Source: Capitella teleta
Lineage: Eukaryota; Annelida; Polychaeta; Capitellidae
Direction: 5' to 3'
DNA: 64,000 nucleotides
NCBI GenBank assembly: GCA_000328365.1
Contig: KB307841.1
Location: 1-64,000 of the forward strand
Under the pieces are notes generated by a model that saw only the letters and a list, made by a program, of their open reading frames with translations, was not told where the DNA came from and ran no database searches. Numbering within the stretch: the stretch's first letter is position 1; the number at the start of each line of letters is the position of its first letter. Below are positions 57,013 to 64,000 of this stretch, piece after piece. Made by a program: the position numbers and the translations under genes.

Positions 57013-57342
57013 CAGGGGACACCGAGCACCTCATTCGGTTTGACCGGCTGACTGCAATCCTATGTCGACCGCGGAGGTCGAGGTCCCGGGTCCTAGGCCC
57101 GGTCGGGCCACGGGCTTTATGATTGTGAATTATAATTGTAATTCGTCGTATTATAACTCTTCTGTGATTTTGCAGCGCTGCCCAACTGCGTAACAAGGCC
57201 AAGCGCTATGTACTACTGTCCATGGTTATATACAGGATAAACAACTCCTGGGATTTATCGATAAGAGCAGAGGGAAGCCCCGGTCCCGGGCGTTCTGTTC
57301 TGGCACCCGTATCACCCGAATGTGTTGGGTGGAGCAGTAAAA
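57013..57342 (+). repeat. SINE, longest copy of the family
   Basis: The head is tRNA-like: CACCTCATTCGGTTTGACCG as a degenerate A-box region and GAGGTCGAGGTCCCGGGTCC as a B-box-like region. The body follows: CTGCCCAACTGCGTAACAAG, GCCAAGCGCTATGTACTACT, then GGTTATATACAGGATAAACA, then CTCCTGGGATTTAT, and the end TTCTGTTCTGGCACCCGTAT...GTTGGGTGGAGCAGTAAAA. Related copies lie at 58761, 30091, 33130, 30443 and 13604. It is best read as a tRNA-derived SINE family. Confidence 0.65.
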
Positions 57343-58760
57343 TCATGCATCACGTCCTATTATATAGAGTGGACCAAACGTATTCTATCTAATCAACTTT
57401 GTATAAAATGATGTATTAAATTGAAATGGACAGAAATGATTGCATCGCATCAGAATGCACAGCTTTGCATTCTCTGACTACTCTCTTCCATTCGACGTTA
57501 AACGTGACGGTTGTGCCATGCGCCAACAATCGGATTAAATGTGTTATCAGTAAATATTTTTTCATTTTTGGGTGGTATGTTGTTATAGCTGGTGCTGATA
57601 GTGGAATGATTTCATTGTGCTAGATGCGGACAGCTCAGAATAAACGAAATTCAAAATACATGTACATATATGGTGTTGTAAAACATATTTCGTTATATTT
57701 TACATGAACAAGTTAAATAATTGGTTTTAATATTTTTGACTAGTTAACAATATATTAAACAGATTACTTCTCTCATCCCTAAAACCCACGTATAGCATCT
57801 GTGTCTGCAATATAGCTGATCAGAAAGCCCTTAACAGCTTTTATCTGATAATAAAAAGATCAAAGCTTCCATTGTGGTCAGTTGCCGCTCTGCTGGAACA
57901 AGCACAATGCAGCCACGGAGTTAATCATGATTAACAAGAACAAGGTTGCTATTCCAGTCACCCTTCATAACCTTCAATATAAACAGAACACAGTGAGGGT
58001 GAAAATTGAAGACACAACACCATTTGCGTCAGAGGAAATTGTGCCAATTGATAAAGCCATTGATATATGAATTCTGACCTGCTCCATCTGTCTAATGCCG
58101 TGATTACCCTGCCACCCCTTTGCCTTGATGATATACATGTACAAAATTATATACTAGTATATAGGCTTTAGACATGCAGACACGATTGAAACCATGTCTG
58201 GAAAACATCTTTGTAGAAGTCTATAATGTCAATAATTAAACAGGGTGATTCATATGTCTATTGGCAATACAGGGTGATTCATAAGTTTATTTACAAATTA
58301 TAAGTAATGGGGATTTTTTCGATCTGGCTAAATGGGCTACGAAAATGCTCCTTTCTTTGAACCTGCGCTTTATAATCCATTATATGGGTGGGTTATATAC
58401 CCGTAATTATCATTAATAGTTGGAATAGTCTCTTATCAAGATAAATATGCCGTTTATTTTAGTTTTCTTCTCCAAATATTATAAATATTATAAATATGTC
58501 GCAATGAGTCTGAGTCGTCGCGTGTTTTATGTGTAAACCATTTTCATAGAGGCACCAACTCGCTCGACAAGTGATGTTCATCATATTATAACGGTGTATT
58601 ATATTTCGTTGAATAAGCAAATAGTTGTTTTTTTTTTTAATGTTGTGTTTTGCTGACATATAAGATATCCATGACCTTATTAAAGTCATAAACAGTGACA
58701 ATACGTTACTCAAAGCTTTGTTTACAATAGCAAAGCGTGAAGACAAGGGCACAGAATAGA
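57343..58760. other. Intergenic, no supported gene
   Basis: A 62-codon open frame at 57882-58070 (AIPVTLHNLQYKQNTVRVKI to DTTPFASEEIVPIDKAID) looks protein-like and ends in a stop, but I cannot name it; it may be a transposon relic. At 58239-58290 the word CAGGGTGATTCATA occurs twice, resembling mariner-type ends. Confidence 0.35.
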
Positions 58761-59016
58761 AATCCTGTGTCGACCGTGGAGATAGAGGTCCCGGTTTAGG
58801 GCCATGGCGTTATGATTATGAATTTTGGTGGTGAATTATAATGAATTATTATTATTTGTAATTCGTCAGAATTATAAATCTTCGGTGACTCTGCAGTTCT
58901 GCCCAACTGCGCAACAAGGCTGGTCGCTCTGTGCTACTCTCTATGATGGTACAGGTATGCAGTATGAAAAAACCTTGGCATGTGGGAGTAGAGTGGGTTG
59001 GGTGGGGCCGTAAAAG
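58761..59016 (+). repeat. SINE copy (family of 57013-57342)
   Basis: ATCCTGTGTCGACCGTGGAG, then GAGGTCCCGG, GTAATTCGTCAGAATTATAA, TGCCCAACTGCGCAACAAGG and CGCTCTGTGCTACTCTCTAT, ending GTTGGGTGGGGCCGTAAAA, follow the 57013 copy block by block. The A-box half is missing (5'-truncated). Confidence 0.7.
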
Positions 59017-59647
59017 CCAATCATGACTTCCAAAGCACAATCGTCGATGCTTTTTAAATTTCTTCTTCTTCTGTAAGCTGGCTTGTCTTTTCAATGTATT
59101 GTAAGAAATGAGTAATTGCTACATGCATTGATTTCTTCTCCACAATATCCATAAAATTGGATGCCATTAAACAATGCTAAAACAAAATAAGGGCATGCTG
59201 GTGATGTTGCTCTCCGTAACACCCCTTCAGCAATTCTGCTTTATTACTGTAAGCCAATGTTTAAAAGCAATGTAATGCCTGATATCAGTGATATTGAATT
59301 TTTTTTTTCGGGTAGTGTTATGTCAACTAACCACATAATTTGTTACAATTAATTGGTTATTCAAGCGAAATAGAATATGATAAACAGAGTTTAGTGAGTG
59401 CTTACAATGATTGTGACTGAAAAATAAAGCGCGCCAGAACAGCGTGGTTTCGTCGTCATTATAAAATTATTTGGGGAAGAAAACTAAAATAACAGACATT
59501 TTTGTCAAGATGTGAGACTATACTATAGAGAGACTGAAACTACACATTATAATCAGTTTGGGGTACATTGCTGGGTTTTATAGAAAGTTGCATTTTTGTA
59601 ACACTTCACACATTCAAAGCCAGGATTCTTATTTCCTATGCATAGCG

Positions 59648-59688
59648 CAAAGACGACAATTCTCGTCTTTGGCGGTAAATGCGTTAAC
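59648..59688 (-). repeat. Isolated piggyBac-type end
   Basis: AAAGACGACAATTCTCGTCTTT (arms AAAGACGA/TCGTCTTT), followed by GGCGGTAAATGCG and TTAA (59683-59686). This is the same hairpin + GGCGG + TTAA layout as the right end of the element at 15570-17569. No matching left end was found. Confidence 0.45.
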
Positions 59689-59715
59689 GCAACATTGAAA
59701 GCTTCCTGTATACGC

Positions 59716-59756
59716 GGGTTGTTCGAAAAGTTCTCAGCCTAACATGGAACGCGTTA
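59716..59756 (+). repeat. Mariner-like end fragment
   Basis: GGGTTGTTCGAAAAGTTCTC followed by AGCCTAACATGGAA resembles the terminal repeats of animal mariner elements (GGGTGTTCGAAAAGTTC-type). No transposase or opposite end is seen. Confidence 0.35.
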
Positions 59757-62399
59757 TCACAGAAATTTTAAATTTGGTTTGAATATAGTTTAGCTTTTCA
59801 GATAAAAATTGCAATCAGTGAATTCCCCAGAAAGTCACGTGATCACCTTTGGCGCCAATTTCTGTGAAGCATATCGTCAAAATGCGGCAGACCTGACATT
59901 CAAAATGCGACCTGATTCACTCGCTAATTCAAAATCGATTGTAGACTATTAATAATGGACGAATATTTCCGATATTTTTCTCATAGACGCATCAAACCAA
60001 TAAAAAATAAATGTATTTGTCACATTTTGTCGAGATTATCATACAATTGTCAAATGAAGCCCAGAAGAGAGCACTAGTACTGACCTAAATTTGTGAGTCT
60101 TCAGGTAATGTAACATGAGAAACGTTAAGTGAATTAAACAAATAATTGCCAGACACATTTCCATGTTAATTTGACTGTATGTGCCAAGTTTGACTGAAAT
60201 CATTGGATCCAAAGTGGGTCTAAGGGTCCCGTAAATACTTGTCCCGCAGCCTGTTTACGGTATTTCACGTTTCGGCTAAATTTTACTTAACAAGACGATT
60301 CGTGTTCAATATTTTTCTTTTCCCGAACAAGCACCACTCATTCCTTTAGCCTTTAGTGCAATTTTGTAGTATTATGTTAGGAATATGAATATTATCAAAT
60401 TATTAAAATAGAGTGATATACTCATCTACATCTAGCATAAATCTATGGATACAGTCAGTATGTTGTCACTCGAACAAATTCTCAGACATACATTTATAGT
60501 GATATATAATAAACGAAATTAGCAGGTATGCCAAATTGTAAGACACTAATAGATGCTCTAAGTAGTTTCCCCATTACATAAAAAATTAGCATATATGTTC
60601 ATGCAAAATGATCATTGTACATGGTTGACTGGCTTTCTTATGGAATCATCAATATGCGCGGGTATTTTCTTGTGCACCTCCCTAGCGCAATTTCCGTATA
60701 AACTAACTATATACCATAAAAACAAACTATAATAAACTATTTTTCGGAATTCGATTTAATTTTCATCACAGCAATGCCAATAAACAAACAGGGTACTAAA
60801 TTAAAATCAGTGATTAGATGCTGAGAGAAAATGTTATGAGAGGCCCACAAATCAAACTGTTGGCACCCGAAATGAGGCTTTGATAGTGATATGGGTAGAA
60901 CAACAATAAAGACACCAGAGAAACTCCCAAAAGTACATGCAGGTAGATCCTAATGGTCCAGTTGGGAAGTTTTATAACTTGACTGACTTGACCGTGACTA
61001 CATGAGTATATTTATTTAATAATAAACATTTGATCTCAATTTTCAACCTTTACTAACCTGTCATCAATTGAATTTGATCAGATATTACCACTGTTGGGTA
61101 TTACATATGCAAGTAAGATTGACATTTTGCTCGTTGTTATAGCGTGAAGTGTGAAATAACTAATAAGGCAATTCAATGGAAGCGTCAACCAAGGTGTATG
61201 GCCTCATGACAACGAATAGGCCCCGGTCGTCTTTCAGCCAATCTCCTCACACTCCCACCCACCAAAGGCCACTCAACTGTAGGGTCCATATGATGCTGAT
61301 GGGGGGAGGGGGGCGGGGTCTCAGGTGGCGTGCTCCCTGTGGCAATCGTTCTCTTTCCACTAATGCTCAATGCGGTTGAGACTCAAGGCTAATTTCACTC
61401 ATTGCCTCACACACTGATGACTCATCCTGGCAGGGGTCGTCCGCTCAAACAAACAAGGTCGCCTCCCTCCATTCGCTTGGCTCTCGTTAGGTTCTAACCG
61501 CGCTCCATCCAATCTTGAACGACGTCCATTCAGGCCTCGTTTCCCTCATCTCTCTCTGCATGCCCTCCCCAGGGCCCTGCATGACAGACTGTCATGTCTG
61601 AAAGTATGGTCAGATCAGTGTGGGTGCGTAATAGTATTTCATTTACCCTTACCATACCTATTTTACTAGTCAGTTTGAGTCTGTGATTCAAATACTTAAT
61701 GTTGCTTTGATAAAAGAGAAAACCCATAACACTTGCCTCCAAACAAACAGAGTACAGTTCCATGGCGCTGAGAGTGACGTCACGGTTGATAAGTCTCTGC
61801 AGCGAAACCTGACACATCCAGTCCGGTCGACCCAAACGCTTAAAACCCGCAAAGGTTGTTTCAGTACACAACAACTCCAAATACACATTGAATATCATTG
61901 AGACTCGACTTCTAGCTTATATATTATTGGAAATAACATAACTTAAAATTGCTCGAAATCTGCCTCTCGGACGATCATACGTCATATTAAACGTAAAAAT
62001 ATCTCGAGTGGTTCGTGACAGGCACGAAGAAACTGTAAAAACGGAAAAATCTTATTTTTAATGGATATCACAACGTATGATAATTTCTGAGGTTGGTTTC
62101 CACCAAGATGAATTTAAACTGTATTGTTGCATATTAATGATATTATTAGGCAAAAGGTTTCAGTAACGCTTACAACCATGGTGTATTTGGGTTAATAGAT
62201 CGACTAGTCAACCAGGCTTCAAGTACAACACGGTTACGTGACCGGGATTTGCGGGGTTTTAAGTGTTTAGGTAGACCTATCCAGTCTGAGAGTAAATCAT
62301 AGCGCCCTCCAAGTACCACCACAACTCGCATAGGTGTAATTCATAACGCATCTACAGCGCGCATGAATTCACGGTCTTTATGGTGTGCGTCTACGTCAC
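59757..62399. other. Intergenic, no supported gene
   Basis: AT-rich DNA. Both-strand open frames at 61176-61900 (up to 122 codons) overlap each other and show no family features. Confidence 0.4.
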
Positions 62400-62480
62400 T
62401 TACCTGCCGAGGCGCTGTTTTACCTTTCATGGGGAATTTGGGTCAGCGTGTGTTGTGAACCAAATTAATAACACTTCATG
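62400..62480 (+). other. Possible 5' leader exon of the two-TM gene
   Basis: A consensus donor TTCATG/GTAAGTCAAC at 62480 lies about 890 bp before the acceptor TCTGTCCTCAG (ending 63360) of the coding exon. The region just upstream has a CTACGTCAC CRE-like motif. The link is inferred from splice sites only. Confidence 0.3.
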
Positions 62481-63411
62481 GTAAGTCAACTTGCGATCAG
62501 TTTTCGTGGTAAATTGTGCCACTAAGTGCTGTAATATTAGGGGAAACATATGTTATGTTATGGTGTTGACTCTGGACCATACTTGGTTGATCGAAAGTTA
62601 ATTCCAGGTGAGGTGTTGATTGAGAATTTGAGTGAGTCAGTCATTTAGTGTCAGTGTTGTGATTCGTGAGAATAAGTCAATAATCAAGTTAATATTCAAG
62701 ATTCAATCTTACAGTTTATAGTCATAATAATGATGCAACTAGTATGACCATATTAGATAAATTTTTTTGGTCCAGAATTTGGTCTATGACAATTACTTTA
62801 ATTAGGATCACTCAATGACAGATGTTTCAGATGTGATCAGAATCCTCAGATCATCATTCAGTAACAAGGCATTTTAATTTACTGCAAGCAAATGCTTACA
62901 GTGGGTTAAAATGCTTAACTGAACAGTTAACACATTATTATTCCTCTATCATCTGAGCCGTGTGTGCTACTTGTTGGAGTGAGGGTTGACTTATATAACA
63001 CAGATAAGTCGGGCGAGATCCATGTACCCATCGGGCTTGCTGTAGTATGTCCGCTAACTGTAGTATAAATTATTTTAAATACCATAAATTAAATAATTGA
63101 GTATTTTATTTAACTCCACCATAATACTAGTTTGCAGAGTTTGAGATCCATTGCATTATTGGATGAATACTAATCAACATAATTACTGTCTCCGGCGATT
63201 AGAGCAGGGCCATGGTTGCATGGCCGTCAATCTTTCAGCTGCTCTCCCACAAATTTTTTTTATTATTACCGGTAATTGGAGTAATTGCTAACTTTGCACT
63301 TGGTTGAGAAATAGAATGAAACGCAATGACAACTGCATGACCAACTGATTCTGTCCTCAGGTATGACACTCCTTTTGCAATAAGGGATCGGAAGAGAGAG
63401 AAGCATTCGCC

Positions 63412-63958
63412 ATGCAGCCCAGCATGTCTCACGCGTCTGTTGACCCTGCTGAGTTTGAGCGGCAGCGTTACATGCACCAGATGCACAGGCGATCCATGCC
63501 TCCGCGCTGCAACCCAATCGGCATCATTTTCATGGTGCTCTGTCTCGGCATGGTCTTCATCGGACTCACAATGACCGTCATTGCTCATTGGCCGGGAAAC
63601 TCGTCGATCGGCGAGAACCCTCTGAAGATCGCTGGGCCTTGTCTGCTTGCGATTGGGGGTGTGGCATTCATCGCTGGTATGGTCAGGATCTGTACATGGC
63701 AGGAGGCGAAGAAGGTGGAATGGCAGTCCACTATGCAGCAGATTGCGCAATCTCGCAGGTAAACGCTCTTCACTTTTCTGGTGATTTGTTGATTTCATTT
63801 TGCTTTTTTTAATTTAACAATTTGTGTGTGTGTGTTACTTTGTTTCAACTCTTTTCTAATTTCATTCTCATTTCTTTCTCTTTCTTCTCCTTTTTGTTTT
63901 TATCCAACTTTTTTTTTACAGAAAGTTTCACTCCACAAGACAAATCAACAAATACTAA
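63412..63958 (+). CDS. Small two-transmembrane protein, 127 aa
   Basis: Exon 63412-63758 joins 63922-63958 (CGCAG/GTAAAC donor, TTTTTTTTACAG acceptor), giving 127 aa ending FHSTRQINKY. If the intron is retained, the frame stops after one more codon, so both forms are nearly the same. The N-terminal 35 residues are Met/His/Arg-rich and polar. TM1 is about 36-59 (IGIIFMVLCLGMVFIGLTMT). The short loop has an N-glycosylation sequon NSS at 63. TM2 is about 72-94 with the motif NPLKIAGPCLLAIGGVAFIA; the C-tail is basic. The 'PLKIAGP' motif before TM2 recalls TMEM200-like and other invertebrate two-TM proteins, but I do not assign a family. A splice acceptor at 63350-63360 precedes the ATG, so a leader exon lies upstream. 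Confidence 0.8.
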
Positions 63959-64000
63959 AATGCTATTTATTAATAATTTTTAAATTTTAATTTTAGTGTA

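Noticed and set aside
63235-63798. 187-codon minus-strand open frame
   Set aside because: Runs antisense to the two-TM gene, which has membrane helices, splice sites and a sequon; the minus frame has no family features.

Overview
The window is a stretch of an animal nuclear genome. Genes are split by GT-AG introns, intergenic DNA is AT-rich and crowded with relics of DNA transposons, LINEs and SINEs, and two 50-N scaffold gaps are present. An ecdysone-receptor-type nuclear receptor (NR1H/EcR) together with ordinary metazoan PSMD11 and MED24 points to a bilaterian invertebrate. I cannot fix the phylum. All gene models below were built by hand from splice sites, open frames and remembered family sequences; no database search was run.

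Layout. (1) 1-8.5 kb is a compact gene pair, tail to tail. The 3' nine exons of PSMD11 (proteasome lid subunit Rpn6, + strand) converge on a complete 16-exon MED24 (Mediator tail subunit, - strand, 1,006 aa). The gap between them is almost filled by an old pogo/Tigger-like transposon. MED24 starts downstream of a CRE/NRF-1/YY1-type promoter cluster near 9.4-9.75 kb. (2) 10-30 kb has no convincing host gene. It is a transposon graveyard: two near-identical hAT-type elements with perfect 8-bp target-site duplications (the first lies in a PSMD11 intron), a piggyBac-type TTAA element, a 3.35-kb element with CCCAGCAAAC ends and an embedded broken multi-exon gene, a broken DUF4806-like gene, several LINE 3' ends and MITEs. 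(3) 30.5-31.1 kb (- strand) holds a small two-exon gene of unknown function that splices cleanly in frame. (4) 38.9-51.2 kb (+ strand) is a complete EcR-type receptor gene with seven coding exons (517 aa), a 6.6-kb first coding intron, upstream ORFs in its leader, a possible alternative GC-rich promoter just before the DNA-binding-domain exon, and a good poly(A) site at about 51.15 kb. (5) 51-62 kb is again repeats: a LINE reverse transcriptase piece, large AAAG and AAT microsatellites, and SINEs. (6) 62.4-64 kb holds a small two-transmembrane protein gene (+ strand), complete in coding sequence.

The genes are unrelated housekeeping or regulatory genes (proteasome, Mediator, nuclear receptor). 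MED24 belongs to the complex through which nuclear receptors act, but I would not read an operon or functional cluster into their proximity.

The most interesting structures are two perfect long palindromes (40-bp and 43-bp arms with 5-nt and 1-nt centres), the in-frame alternative N-terminus and leader uORFs of EcR, the uncharacterised two-exon gene, a six-member SINE family, the CCCAGCAAAC element with its AACGTTA palindrome array, and a duplicated hairpin with a compensatory base change inside an AAAG microsatellite. I saw no convincing new multi-gene system, no CRISPR array, and no retrovirus, LTR or Polinton-like element.
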